Assembly (NCBI GenBank): GCA_020633655.1
Contig: JACKDF010000005.1
Coordinates: 310,001-374,000, forward strand
Source of the DNA: Deferribacteres bacterium
GTDB taxonomy: Bacteria; Zhuqueibacterota; Zhuqueibacteria; Zhuqueibacterales; Geothermadaptataceae
Reading direction: 5' to 3'
DNA: 64,000 bases
Positions 25,894 through 35,684 of the stretch are shown here, one piece after another. A program made the translations under genes and the position numbers. How positions within the stretch are numbered: position 1 is the stretch's first letter; every line of letters starts with the position of its first letter. Under the pieces are notes generated by a model that was not told where the DNA came from, ran no database searches, and saw only the letters and a program-made list of their open reading frames with translations.

Positions 25894-28365
25894 ATGTTAG
25901 AATTTGACAAAGCCCCGCATATTGGAATGGGTATGGACCAACGAAATTCAGACAAATTGATTTGCTTTCATTGCGGCGAAGTATGCGATAATGACGACAT
26001 TCGCATTGAGGACAAAATTTTTTGCTGCCAGGGATGTCGGATCGTCTATGAAATAATTGCTGAAAGCGGTCTCGATAGTTATTATGACATCGAAAATAAA
26101 CCCGGGATAAAAGGACTTGAAGACGTCCCCCAAAACAAGTTCGCCTACCTGGATGATGCTCAGATTACTGATAAATTACTCGATTTTCAGGATGAAAATA
26201 CAGGCACTGTTACTTTTTCAATTCCACAAATCCATTGCAGTGCATGCATCTGGCTTCTCGAAAATTTGCATAAATTCCATCCGGCTATTCGTTCCTCCAA
26301 AGTCAATTTCTTAAAGAAGGAAGCCTTCATCGTATTTTCCCGTGATCAGTTGAGCTTGCGTCGGTTAGTCGAAATGCTGGCCTCCATTGGTTATGCCCCG
26401 GATATCAACCTGCAGTCAATCGAACAAAAAAATACACCGAGTGCTTCTCGCAAACTGTGGCTAAAGTTGGGGGTTGCAGGCTTTGCATTCGGCAATGTCA
26501 TGCTGCTTAGTTTTCCTGAATATCTCGCTGGGGAAGGGGAGATTGAACCTTATTTCCTGCAGTTTTTTTCATATTTGAATATCCTGCTTTCACTTCCTGT
26601 GCTTTTGTATTCCGCATCAGATTATTTTCGCTCCGCCTGGGTGGGATTGCGGAAAAATATGATCAATATGGATGTTCCCATTTCTTTGGGAATGCTCGTG
26701 CTGCTGGGCCGCAGTTATTGGGAAATTTTCACAGATACCGGCACAGGTTATCTCGATTCCTTTACTGGATTGGTCTTTTTTCTTCTCATTGGTAAGCTTT
26801 TCCAACAAAAAACCTATGATTCACTCAGTTTCGAACGTGACTATAAAAGTTATTTTCCCATTTCAACGACATTGATCAAAGACGGTGGAGAAGAAGCTAT
26901 TTCAATTTCCAAGCTTAAAGTGGGAGATAGAATTATCGTTCGAAACCGGGAACTGATCCCGGCAGACGCCACTTTGCTGTCACCCTCGGCGCAAATCGAT
27001 TATAGTTTTGTAACCGGGGAATCTCGACTTGTGACGAAGAAAAGCAGTGATTTTATTTATGCCGGGGGAAGGCTTGCAGGTATGGCTGCGGAATTTGAAA
27101 TAAATGAGGAAGTTTCACAGAGCTATCTGACCCGTTTATGGAACCACGATTCATTTACAGAGCACGCAAGAAGCACGGTTTCAACGATTTCAGACACAGT
27201 CTCCAGGTATTTTACATATATCGTTTTCAGCATCGCCTTGATTGCTGGTCTGTTCTGGTTGCCGCGCGATATGGTCGTAGCGTGGGATGCCTTTACCGCG
27301 GTGTTGATCATAGCATGTCCTTGTGCCCTTGCGCTTTCAATTCCATTTACACTGGGTAATGCCTTGCGTTTGCTTGGCCGAAGTTCCTTTATCGCGAAAA
27401 ATATCGAGACTATTGAAAATCTTGCTGGAATCGATATGATTATTTTTGATAAAACTGGAACCTTAACCATGCAGAGCAGCGATGCGGTTATTTTTCACAG
27501 TTTTACAGATGAATCGCTTACGCAGAAAGAAATGAGGCAGATTAAAACTTTAGCCCGGCAATCAACGCATCCGCTGAGTTACCGTATTTACCAGAACACA
27601 GTAGGAAACGTATCCGATAAACTTGTTTCTTACGAAGAAGTTGAAGGCGCAGGCATTTCCGGAGAAATTGAGGGCAAAAAATATCAATTAGGCTCAAAGC
27701 AATGGTTGATTTCAAAGATCGGGTCGTTTGCAAACGGTCTGGACAGCAGTGTGGGCAGTTCGACTTATGTTGCAATCGATGGAAAAATTCGTGGTCGATT
27801 TGAATTCAAAAATACTTTTCGTCCTGGTCTGGAAAAGACGATTTCTGAATTAGAACACAACTATACGATTGCTTTGCTTTCCGGTGACAGCGACCACGAA
27901 CGCGAGCAATTACAGGAATTATTCGGCACAGACAAAGAGCTCCGTTTCGAGCAAAGCCCGGCAGATAAACTTGAATACATTCTCGAAAAGCAGCGCCAGG
28001 GAAAAAATGTATTAATGATCGGTGATGGCCTGAACGACGCTGGTGCTTTAAAACAAAGTGATGTCGGCGTTGCTATTTCAGACGATATTTCCGCTTTTAG
28101 TCCAGCCTGTGATGCAATTTTAGTAGGAAATCGGTTGCACAATTTCTCCAGGTTTTTAAATTTCAGCCAATCGTGTATTAAAATTGTTTATCTAAGTTTT
28201 ATACTCTCTTTTATCTATAATATAGTTGGATTTTTCTTCGCAGTACAAGGCTTGCTATCGCCTCTGTTTGCGGCGATTCTTATGCCATTGAGCTCGATAA
28301 CCGTTGTTTCCTTTGCGACATTGGCAACAACCATGCAAGCAAGGCGGAAGGGAATTATCGGATGA
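25894..28365 (+). CDS. ccoI: Copper-translocating P-type ATPase CcoI
   Basis: Up to 823 residues; a start at the ATG 25933 is also possible. The N-terminal zinc-ribbon-like domain (CFHCGEVC ... CCQGC) is the PF12156 domain typical of CcoI, followed by an HMA-like metal domain (IHCSACIWLLENL). The membrane CPC motif is in IIACPCALALSIPFT (about residue 475), the phosphorylation site is IIFDKTGTLTM (about 519), and the GDGLNDAGAL hinge follows. It supplies copper for the CuB centre of cbb3 oxidase. The gene overlaps ccoS by four bases. Confidence 0.93.
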   Translation: MLEFDKAPHIGMGMDQRNSDKLICFHCGEVCDNDDIRIEDKIFCCQGCRIVYEIIAESGLDSYYDIENKPGIKGLEDVPQNKFAYLDDAQITDKLLDFQDENTGTVTFSIPQIHCSACIWLLENLHKFHPAIRSSKVNFLKKEAFIVFSRDQLSLRRLVEMLASIGYAPDINLQSIEQKNTPSASRKLWLKLGVAGFAFGNVMLLSFPEYLAGEGEIEPYFLQFFSYLNILLSLPVLLYSASDYFRSAWVGLRKNMINMDVPISLGMLVLLGRSYWEIFTDTGTGYLDSFTGLVFFLLIGKLFQQKTYDSLSFERDYKSYFPISTTLIKDGGEEAISISKLKVGDRIIVRNRELIPADATLLSPSAQIDYSFVTGESRLVTKKSSDFIYAGGRLAGMAAEFEINEEVSQSYLTRLWNHDSFTEHARSTVSTISDTVSRYFTYIVFSIALIAGLFWLPRDMVVAWDAFTAVLIIACPCALALSIPFTLGNALRLLGRSSFIAKNIETIENLAGIDMIIFDKTGTLTMQSSDAVIFHSFTDESLTQKEMRQIKTLARQSTHPLSYRIYQNTVGNVSDKLVSYEEVEGAGISGEIEGKKYQLGSKQWLISKIGSFANGLDSSVGSSTYVAIDGKIRGRFEFKNTFRPGLEKTISELEHNYTIALLSGDSDHEREQLQELFGTDKELRFEQSPADKLEYILEKQRQGKNVLMIGDGLNDAGALKQSDVGVAISDDISAFSPACDAILVGNRLHNFSRFLNFSQSCIKIVYLSFILSFIYNIVGFFFAVQGLLSPLFAAILMPLSSITVVSFATLATTMQARRKGIIG

Positions 28366-28529
28366 CAATAATATTTTTACTTATTTCAATTAGTCTTCTG
28401 TTAGCATTAGGGTTTTTGGTTGCTTTTATCTGGGCAGTGAAAAGCGGCCAATTTGATGACGCATACACACCCTCTGTAAGAATGCTAATGGATGATGTCA
28501 CTCACAAACCTAAAAGGATGGAGAAGTAG
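28362..28529 (+). CDS. ccoS: Cytochrome oxidase maturation protein CcoS
   Basis: 55 residues, starting in an ATGA overlap with the ccoI stop. An N-terminal membrane helix (residues 3-25, ending AFIWAVKSGQFDD) is followed by the typical CcoS motif of Gly-Gln-Phe-Asp-Asp and a short polar tail. CcoS is needed to load cofactors into cbb3 oxidase. Its size, motif and place between ccoI and ccoN make the call secure. Confidence 0.93.
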   Translation: MTIIFLLISISLLLALGFLVAFIWAVKSGQFDDAYTPSVRMLMDDVTHKPKRMEK

Positions 28530-28532
28530 TGT

Positions 28533-31004
28533 ATGCCTGTTGAACAATTCTATTACGACAATCGCATAACGCGAAATTTTGCGATTGCAACAATGCTCTG
28601 GGGCGTTGTAGGCATGCTTGTGGGTATAATTGTCGCGCTGCAAATATACCTGCCGGAGTTAAATCTTGGCATTGCCTATACAACCTTTGGCCGCCTGCGC
28701 CCGCTTCATACGAATGCGGTTATTTTTGCTTTTGCCGGAAATGCTATTTTTATGGGCATCTATTACAGTTTGCAAAGACTGTGTAAAGCCCGTATGTGGA
28801 GCGATTTTCTCAGTAAATTTCATTTCTGGGGCTGGCAATTAATTATCGTTTCTGCTGCATTAACTTTGGTTTCAGGAATCACAACCTCTAAAGAATATGC
28901 AGAGCTTGAATGGCCAATCGATATCGCAATTGCAGTGGTTTGGGTTGCCTTTGCAGTGAACATGTTTGGAACCATTATCAAACGTCGTGAGCGTCACATG
29001 TACGTTGCTATCTGGTTCTACATTGCAACGGTTGTTACTGTTGCTGTGCTGCACATTTTCAACTCCCTTGAATTGCCCGTTTCCTTTCTGAAAAGTTATT
29101 CAGTTTATGCCGGTGTTCAGGATGCTCTTGTTCAATGGTGGTATGGTCACAATGCTGTGGCTTTCTTTTTAACAACACCATTTTTAGGCTTAATGTATTA
29201 CTATCTGCCCAAAGCCGCAAATCGCCCGGTATTTTCCTACCGTCTGTCAATTGTCCATTTCTGGGCGTTGATTTTCATTTACATTTGGGCTGGACCCCAC
29301 CACTTGCTGTATACCTCATTGCCAGATTGGGCTCAAACATTAGGTATGGTATTCAGCTTAATGCTCATTTCACCCTCATGGGGTGGTATGCTTAACGGAT
29401 TATTGACCTTGCGTGGTGCATGGGATCGTGTACGTGAAGATCCAATACTTAAGTTCATGGTTGTTTCCGTAACGGCATACGGGATGTCAACATTTGAAGG
29501 ACCGATGCTTTCTATTAAAAGTGTGAATGCCCTGTCGCATTATACGGACTGGACAGTTGCCCACGTTCATGTTGGTACCCTTGGCTGGAACGGATTTCTC
29601 ACGTTTGGCGTTGCCTATTGGTTATTTCCACGAATCTACAAAACCAAACTGCATTCTGTTTCACTGGCAAACCTGCACTTCTGGATAGGAACGCTCGGTA
29701 TCTTGTTCTGGGTTATCCCGATGTACTGGGCCGGTATTACACAAGGTTTGATGTGGAAGCAGTTCACCAGTGATGGCCTCTTGCAATATCCGAACTTCCT
29801 TGAAACCGTATTGCAAATCGTTCCAATGTATATTATTCGTTCCATCGGTGGAACCATCTATTTTGTGGGTGTTTTGATCGGTGTTTACAATTTATATAAA
29901 ACAGCGAAGAGTGGAAGTCTGGTAGCTGATGAAGCTGCAGAAGCACCAGCACTGGAGCGCGAAGAAGGCGCTCATGGCCATATTTACTGGCACCGTTGGA
30001 TTGAAAGTCGTCCAATGCGTTTTCTGGTGGTAACATTGATCGCAATTCTTATTGGTGGCATGGTAGAGATTATTCCTTTCCTGACCGACAAGAGTCAGAT
30101 TCCGACCATCGCGACAGTTAAACCCTATACACCACTTGAGCTTGAAGGGCGTGACCTCTACATCCGTGAAGGCTGTAACAATTGCCACTCGCAAATGGTG
30201 CGTCCATTCCGCTCTGAAACAGAACGTTATGGTGAATATTCAAAAATTGGTGAGTTCGTTTATGATCACCCATTCCTGTGGGGATCAAAACGTACTGGCC
30301 CAGATTTGCAACGGGTCGGTAAAAAGTACCCCGATGGCTGGCATTTCAACCATATGCGCGATCCTCGTTCGATGTCTCCCGGTTCTTTGATGCCACCGTA
30401 TCCATGGTTGATCAGCAATACGCTGGATGCAAGCAACATCAAAGGCAAGATTAGCGCAATGCGTACACTTGGTGTACCTTATGAGGAAGGTTACGAGGAT
30501 AAAGCTGAAGCCGATATGAAGGCACAAGCAGAAACTATCGTAGCCAATTTAAAAGCCTCAACAGTTGAGACGAGTGCAGACAAAGAAATAGTTGCCTTGA
30601 TCGCTTTTTTACAGCGTCTTGGCACGGATATCAAAGTAGGCAAAGAAGTTGAGACCACAGATATTAGCTCCTTACCAGTTCCGGATGTCACCGCCCTCAC
30701 GGACGATGCAAGCATCGAAAGTGGTAAAGCGATCTGGCAGAAAAACTGCGTCGTCTGCCACGGCGATCAGGGACAAGGTCTCATTGGTCCAAACATGACC
30801 GATAAATACTGGATTCATGGAAATGGGAGTATTGGTACAATCCTGAATGTTATTCGTGAAGGTGTGCCTGCGAAAGGGATGATTTCATGGAAATCAACCT
30901 TAACAGAGAAAGAAATGCTTCAGGTAGGCAGCTTTATCCTGGCAAAATTGCAGGGAACAAATCCGCCAAATCCAAAAGCACCTGAAGGTAATCTGGTCGA
31001 ATAA
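28533..31004 (+). CDS. ccoNO: cbb3 oxidase CcoN-CcoO fusion with an extra C-terminal cytochrome c domain
   Basis: 823 residues in three parts. Residues 1-460 are CcoN, the catalytic subunit with 12 or more helices and heme/CuB histidines in LRPLHTNAVI, YGHNAV, GPHHLLYTSLPDW and HVHVGTLGWNG. Residues 485-700 are CcoO, with a membrane anchor and a CNNCH heme c site near residue 548 (GCNNCHSQMVRPF). Residues about 700-823 add another class I cytochrome c domain with CVVCH near 739. This last domain closely matches the cytochrome domain of the CcoP encoded downstream (shared GLIGPNMTD and LQGTNPPN). CcoNO fusions are known in the Bacteroidota; the third domain is unusual. Confidence 0.93.
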   Translation: MPVEQFYYDNRITRNFAIATMLWGVVGMLVGIIVALQIYLPELNLGIAYTTFGRLRPLHTNAVIFAFAGNAIFMGIYYSLQRLCKARMWSDFLSKFHFWGWQLIIVSAALTLVSGITTSKEYAELEWPIDIAIAVVWVAFAVNMFGTIIKRRERHMYVAIWFYIATVVTVAVLHIFNSLELPVSFLKSYSVYAGVQDALVQWWYGHNAVAFFLTTPFLGLMYYYLPKAANRPVFSYRLSIVHFWALIFIYIWAGPHHLLYTSLPDWAQTLGMVFSLMLISPSWGGMLNGLLTLRGAWDRVREDPILKFMVVSVTAYGMSTFEGPMLSIKSVNALSHYTDWTVAHVHVGTLGWNGFLTFGVAYWLFPRIYKTKLHSVSLANLHFWIGTLGILFWVIPMYWAGITQGLMWKQFTSDGLLQYPNFLETVLQIVPMYIIRSIGGTIYFVGVLIGVYNLYKTAKSGSLVADEAAEAPALEREEGAHGHIYWHRWIESRPMRFLVVTLIAILIGGMVEIIPFLTDKSQIPTIATVKPYTPLELEGRDLYIREGCNNCHSQMVRPFRSETERYGEYSKIGEFVYDHPFLWGSKRTGPDLQRVGKKYPDGWHFNHMRDPRSMSPGSLMPPYPWLISNTLDASNIKGKISAMRTLGVPYEEGYEDKAEADMKAQAETIVANLKASTVETSADKEIVALIAFLQRLGTDIKVGKEVETTDISSLPVPDVTALTDDASIESGKAIWQKNCVVCHGDQGQGLIGPNMTDKYWIHGNGSIGTILNVIREGVPAKGMISWKSTLTEKEMLQVGSFILAKLQGTNPPNPKAPEGNLVE

Positions 31005-31068
31005 CAGGTTCAACAGATAGTAAGCTGTTCAGGTGGCTAAAGTCTGAACAGCTTAAATGGAGTTTACT

Positions 31069-31254
31069 ATGTTTAAAGAGGCATTAACACATTTGCACGG
31101 GAATGATCTGGTACCAATTATTTTTCTTTGCGTCTTTATCGTATTTTTTGTCCTGATGATAAGCTGGGTCATGAAAATCGATAAAAAAACAATCAAGGAA
31201 TATGCAAAGATGCCATTGGACAATCCAGATGCCCTTTCCACTAAAGGAGAATAA
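31069..31254 (+). CDS. ccoQ: CcoQ-like small membrane subunit of cbb3 oxidase
   Basis: 61 residues from the ATG at 31069, chosen for the TGGAG ribosome site. One membrane helix (VPIIFLCVFIVFFVLMISWV) is followed by a charged tail with KIDKKTIKEYAKMPLD. Position between ccoN/O and ccoP and the one-helix form fit CcoQ. Sequence conservation in CcoQ is too low for a firm call from motif alone. Confidence 0.75.
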   Translation: MFKEALTHLHGNDLVPIIFLCVFIVFFVLMISWVMKIDKKTIKEYAKMPLDNPDALSTKGE

Positions 31255-31258
31255 ATAT

Positions 31259-31933
31259 ATGGCTCAACAATATGATGATAAACTGTTGGATCACAATTAT
31301 GACGGGATTCAGGAGTTGGATAATAACCTGCCACCATGGTGGCTTAATTTGTTCTATTTCACGATTATTTTTGCTGTAGTTTACGTTTTGTACTATCACG
31401 TTTTCAGTATGGGCTTTTTGCAGGAAGATCTTTATAAAAAAGAAATGGATCCAAATTACGAAAAACCGGCTGAAACAGCGATGGTGATTCCGGGTTACAC
31501 TAATCCGTATTACACGGGTAAAGCCGAGCAAACACCTAAATCGTTGTTTGCAAGTACGCTGATGGCCGCACCAGCCCCGACACAACAACTGACTGCACCA
31601 ACACAGACAGAGTTGACTCCGTTGACGGATGCCGCTTCTCTTGGCAGTGGCAAACAGATTTGGGCAACGAATTGTATTGCGTGTCATGGTGCGAATGGTG
31701 AAGGTCTTATTGGTCCCAATATGACCGATGATTACTGGATTAACGGCAAAGGCGATATTGCCAGCATCGTTGAAGTGATTACCAATGGCCGTCCTGTAAA
31801 AGGCATGATCCCCTGGAATGCAACGTTGTCGCAACAGCAAATACTTGAAGTAGGAAGTTATGTATTAACCCTGCAAGGAACAAATCCACCGAATGCCAAA
31901 GCACCAGAAGGCACAAAGGTAGGAATGGAGTAA
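31259..31933 (+). CDS. ccoP: cbb3 oxidase subunit CcoP with a single cytochrome c domain
   Basis: 224 residues from the ATG at 31259 (AAAGGAG ribosome site). The FixP N-terminal region (YDGIQELDNNLPPWWLNLFY) and a membrane helix are followed by a linker and one cytochrome c domain with CIACH near residue 139 and the Met ligand in the KGMIPW region. Typical CcoP has two heme domains, so one seems missing here. The extra domain at the end of the CcoNO fusion may compensate. It delivers electrons to CcoO/CcoN. Confidence 0.92.
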   Translation: MAQQYDDKLLDHNYDGIQELDNNLPPWWLNLFYFTIIFAVVYVLYYHVFSMGFLQEDLYKKEMDPNYEKPAETAMVIPGYTNPYYTGKAEQTPKSLFASTLMAAPAPTQQLTAPTQTELTPLTDAASLGSGKQIWATNCIACHGANGEGLIGPNMTDDYWINGKGDIASIVEVITNGRPVKGMIPWNATLSQQQILEVGSYVLTLQGTNPPNAKAPEGTKVGME

Positions 31934-31939
31934 AATGAA

Positions 31940-33364
31940 ATGAGTGATGATAAAATGACAGTGAATGCGGATTACAAACGTGATGAGAGTTTTCGCGATA
32001 CGATCGGAACAGTTGATCAGGCCGGTAAAAGAATCTGGATTACACCGAAGAAACCAAAGGGAAAGTTCTACAATGCACGAACTATTGTTTCCCTGTTTTT
32101 GCTGGCATTGCTTTATTCAGGACCATTTATCCGCATAGGTGGGCAACCGCTGTTGTTGGTGAATATTTTCGAACGTAAGTTTGTAATATTCGGTGCTGCT
32201 TTTTGGCCGCAGGATTTTCATCTTTTCGCATTGATGCTGCTCAGTTTTATCATCTTCATTGTCACTTTTACCGCAGTTTTCGGGCGGGTCTGGTGTGGTT
32301 GGGCCTGTCCGCAAACAGTCTTCATGGAGATGGTGTTCCGGAAAATCGAATATTGGATTGAAGGCGATGCTGCAAAACAAAGAAAATTAAATGCAGCACC
32401 CTGGACACCATCCAAAATTTTTAAAAAAGGTTTCAAGCAAGCAATTTTCTTTCTTATCGCGTTCTCTATCGGCAATACATTCATGGCATACATTGTTGGA
32501 AGTGAACAATGGTGGCAGATTGTCAATCAGTCCCCGGCGGAACATTTTTCGGGCTTTACTGCCGTGATGGTATTCAGTTTTATATTTTACTTTGTCTTTG
32601 CTTATTTTCGTGAACAGGCGTGTGTTATTGTGTGCCCCTACGGGCGCTATCAATCTGTACTTCTCGATAAGAGCTCAATTGTTATTTCCTATGATTTTAC
32701 TCGAGGGGAGCCTCGTGGGAAAAAATCCCGAAATAACCCTGATGCAGAATTAGGTGATTGTATCGATTGCCACCAATGCGTCGATGTGTGTCCGACCGGT
32801 ATCGATATTCGAAACGGTACACAGTTGGAGTGCGTTAACTGTACCGCGTGTATCGATGCCTGTGATGACGTCATGACCAAGGTGAAACGACCCACTGGGT
32901 TGATCCGTTTCGCCTCCTATAATGGGATTAAAACAGGCGATAAGCGCATTTTTACCCCACGTGTGATTGGTTATACAGCCGTTTTAATGCTGATTATCCT
33001 GATTTTTACCGGTGTGCTTCTCACCCGTAAAGATGTGGAAACAACCGTGCTTCGAACGCCTGGTATTTTATACAACGAGACCGCTGATGGTGGCTTCAGC
33101 AATGTTTATAATTTTAAAATCGTGAACAAAACCTTTAATGAAATTCCTATTCATTTCACAATAAAAGACATGAAAGCCAGAATTCGCCTGAATCAAGGTG
33201 ATCTTATCGTGCCGAAAAACGAGCTCTATTCATCGACCATGGTCATCGAGCTGCCTCGAAGTGAATTGCATGCAGGTCGAAACAAAATTACTATTCAAGT
33301 GTGGCGAGGTGAAGAACTCATCGAAGATGTGGATACAACCTTTCAGGCACCGGACAAACTATAA
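31940..33364 (+). CDS. ccoG: Cytochrome oxidase accessory protein CcoG (FixG/RdxA)
   Basis: 474 residues. N-terminal membrane helices are followed by a CWGACPQ-like segment (GRVWCGWACPQTVFMEMVFR) and two [4Fe-4S] ferredoxin motifs, CIDCHQCVDVCPTGIDIR and CVNCTACIDACDDV. A C-terminal immunoglobulin-like FixG domain completes it. CcoG reduces copper for cbb3 assembly. It directly follows ccoP and precedes fixH, the standard order. Confidence 0.95.
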   Translation: MSDDKMTVNADYKRDESFRDTIGTVDQAGKRIWITPKKPKGKFYNARTIVSLFLLALLYSGPFIRIGGQPLLLVNIFERKFVIFGAAFWPQDFHLFALMLLSFIIFIVTFTAVFGRVWCGWACPQTVFMEMVFRKIEYWIEGDAAKQRKLNAAPWTPSKIFKKGFKQAIFFLIAFSIGNTFMAYIVGSEQWWQIVNQSPAEHFSGFTAVMVFSFIFYFVFAYFREQACVIVCPYGRYQSVLLDKSSIVISYDFTRGEPRGKKSRNNPDAELGDCIDCHQCVDVCPTGIDIRNGTQLECVNCTACIDACDDVMTKVKRPTGLIRFASYNGIKTGDKRIFTPRVIGYTAVLMLIILIFTGVLLTRKDVETTVLRTPGILYNETADGGFSNVYNFKIVNKTFNEIPIHFTIKDMKARIRLNQGDLIVPKNELYSSTMVIELPRSELHAGRNKITIQVWRGEELIEDVDTTFQAPDKL

Positions 33365-33367
33365 AAA

Positions 33368-33838
33368 ATGGAATCAAAGAAAAAAACAAAGTGGCCACTT
33401 TATCTGACGCTGGTAATAGCTGTTTACATGTTATCAATGATATCATGGGCTATTTTCTCCTTTACGCAAAAAGTTGACCTAGTGGAAAAGGATTATTACC
33501 AGAAAGGAGTGGCCTACTCCGAGCAAATTGACAGGATTAAAAGTTCACAAAATTTGCCGGAACAGCCTACCGTTCAAATTGATAAAGAGCGGGATTTGCT
33601 TGTCTTGAGTTTTCCTGCTTCTTTTGACCGGAACAAGGTAAAAGGTCTGATTATGTTCTATAGACCTTCCGATTCGAGTTTGGACTGGACAACACCATTA
33701 ATGTTTGATGCAAATCACCAGCAGGTCTTTCCCGCAAGCAAACTGGTGGATGGCTTTTGGAAGATTAAATTGAACTGGTCGGATGGCATCAGAGAATTTT
33801 ACCATGAACAGAGTTTAACGGTGGCGAGGGAAAAATAA
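33368..33838 (+). CDS. fixH: FixH family protein
   Basis: 156 residues with one N-terminal membrane helix and the FixH signature VEKDYYQKGVAYSEQIDRI just after it, then a beta-rich periplasmic domain ending in FWKIKLNWSDG. It is an accessory factor for cbb3 oxidase assembly. The stop overlaps the next start by one base (TAATG), so the two are translationally coupled. Confidence 0.9.
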   Translation: MESKKKTKWPLYLTLVIAVYMLSMISWAIFSFTQKVDLVEKDYYQKGVAYSEQIDRIKSSQNLPEQPTVQIDKERDLLVLSFPASFDRNKVKGLIMFYRPSDSSLDWTTPLMFDANHQQVFPASKLVDGFWKIKLNWSDGIREFYHEQSLTVAREK

Positions 33839-34539
33839 TGTTTATTATGACAGCGCTTGTTTTGGGATTAGTAGGTGGTTTTCATTGTGTCGGTATGTGC
33901 GGACCGCTGGTACTGGCTTTGCCCGGCACCGGAGAAAACTCCCTTCCAGCCTGGACTCGCAAGTTATTTTATAATTTTGGTCGGGCTTTCACATACGCCT
34001 TAATGGGATTTGTTATGGGCATCATCGGCCAGGCCATTTCTCTCGCCGGATTCCAGAGGGCGCTGTCAATTATACTTGGTGTGACTATCCTTATTATTGT
34101 CTTCATTCCCAGTCGCTATACAAATTCGATGACCAGTTTTTTCACAACTTCCAAAATTTGGAAAAAAACATTTGGACGCTTGCTGCAAAAACAAACAATT
34201 CCGTCTTTTTTCATAATAGGTGTTCTCAATGGATTTTTACCGTGTGGTCTTGTGTATACCGCACTTGCTGGTGCCGTTGCAACGGGATCTATTGTGAATA
34301 GCACGATCTTCATGATCGTTTTCGGACTTGGTACAGCGCCAATGCTGCTTCTCACTTCCTTGCTCGGCGGGCTACTCTCCGTTCGCTGGAAATCTCTTTT
34401 CAACCGTCTCATTCCTATCGCTGCAACAGCCCTTGCGGTTATCCTCATTTTACGCGGATTGTCTCTGGGAATTCCGTTTTTGAGTCCTGTTTTACAAGAC
34501 AGCTTTGAAACGGTCAATAAAACAATGCACATGCACTAA
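33838..34539 (+). CDS. SafE/TauE-like (DsbD-type) membrane protein of the cbb3 locus
   Basis: 233 residues, six predicted helices. The signature FHCVGMCGPLVLALPG at residues 17-30 and the later NGFLPCGLVYTALAGA belong to the urease-accessory/SafE2-type transporter fold common at the end of cbb3 operons. Similar genes are annotated as cytochrome biogenesis or heavy-metal transport proteins, and a copper role is likely but not shown. Coupled to fixH. Confidence 0.88.
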   Translation: MFIMTALVLGLVGGFHCVGMCGPLVLALPGTGENSLPAWTRKLFYNFGRAFTYALMGFVMGIIGQAISLAGFQRALSIILGVTILIIVFIPSRYTNSMTSFFTTSKIWKKTFGRLLQKQTIPSFFIIGVLNGFLPCGLVYTALAGAVATGSIVNSTIFMIVFGLGTAPMLLLTSLLGGLLSVRWKSLFNRLIPIAATALAVILILRGLSLGIPFLSPVLQDSFETVNKTMHMH

Positions 34540-34715
34540 TTCCGCATTTTTCCTTTCATATACAATCGAAGTTTTTAAATTACTGGGTTCGCGGGAGCGT
34601 AATAATTCGGGTATCACTGCCCTGTACTCCCATTGTATTAACCCGGTTGCCTGACCAAATTGCATTAAAATGAATGAAAACGGCTGTTTGCTCCGTTGCG
34701 GGATGAGATGAGAAT

Positions 34716-35489
34716 ATGGTTGTATACCTGACACAAGCACTTGGACGCAATGTTTTACAATTCCTCGAACGGGCAGGTGGGACGTTTATTCTACTTGCAC
34801 AAATAATTTTTGAATCGCGGACAGCCTGGCGTGACCGACGAATAATCATTGAACAGATGCATGCCGTTGGCGTGATGTCTCTGCCCCTGGTTTCTGTCAC
34901 ATCGCTGTTTACCGGTGCGGTTTCCGCATGGCAGGCTGCTTATCAGTTTGAAGGAATGGTTTCCCTGACCTACCTTGGTGGTGCCACTGCCATAGCAATC
35001 TTCATGGAGCTCGGACCGGTGCTCACGGCTCTTGTTCTCGCTGGCCGTGTTGGCGCTTCAATCGCAGCTGAGCTGGGGACGATGAAAGTGACCGAACAAA
35101 TCGATGCATTGGAATGTCTGGCCATCAGTCCGGCACGTTATCTCGCCATGCCTCGATTTTGGGGCGTGACCATTATGCTTCCAATACTCACTGTCTACGC
35201 GAATATTATCGCTCTCTTTGGCGCCTATGTCGTTGCATACACATTACTCGAAGTAAGCGGTACTATGTTTTTTGATAGCGTGCAAACATTTTTCGAATTG
35301 CGCAATGTTTTGGGTGGTTTGACAAAATCAGTTGCCTTTGGTGCAACCATATCGCTTGTCGGTTGCTATGTTGGTTTTCAAACCCACGGCGGTGCCGAAG
35401 GCGTTGGACGTTCAACCATTGATGCTTTTGTGCTTTCCGCAATTCTTATTTTAATAAATGATTATATTTTGGCTTTGCTGATTTTTTGA
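34716..35489 (+). CDS. mlaE: MlaE/YrbE-type ABC permease
   Basis: 257 residues with five or six helices and the MlaE family motif MELGPVLTALVLAGRVGASI, followed by AAELGTMKVTEQIDALEC. It forms the membrane part of a phospholipid or hydrophobic-compound transporter with MlaF. The ATPase gene follows after a 195-base gap that contains a repeat fragment. No MlaD (MCE) or MlaA/MlaC gene is in the window. Confidence 0.92.
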   Translation: MVVYLTQALGRNVLQFLERAGGTFILLAQIIFESRTAWRDRRIIIEQMHAVGVMSLPLVSVTSLFTGAVSAWQAAYQFEGMVSLTYLGGATAIAIFMELGPVLTALVLAGRVGASIAAELGTMKVTEQIDALECLAISPARYLAMPRFWGVTIMLPILTVYANIIALFGAYVVAYTLLEVSGTMFFDSVQTFFELRNVLGGLTKSVAFGATISLVGCYVGFQTHGGAEGVGRSTIDAFVLSAILILINDYILALLIF

Positions 35490-35516
35490 TAAGTAAAAGT
35501 GTGCCGTGATTACGCG

Positions 35517-35543
35517 GCTTTATTCATAGACACCAGGATTGGG
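35517..35543 (+). repeat. Isolated end of the palindromic element family
   Basis: GCTTTATTCATAGACACCAG followed by GATTGGG matches the ends of the two larger elements at 36452-36632 and 62433-62632 (the latter read on the minus strand) almost base for base. It lies between mlaE and mlaF and is followed by an imperfect GGGCA-rich palindrome. Confidence 0.65.
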
Positions 35544-35684
35544 CAAGAGGATATCCCTGCCCATCCTTTACTTTGGGCGTTGCAGGAATAGCGCAGATTA
35601 ATACACAAACAAAAGAAGAATTTTTAAAATAACTCAGATGTCTTTGCGAAGTGCACCGTACTTTCACCGCTACACGATAATCCG

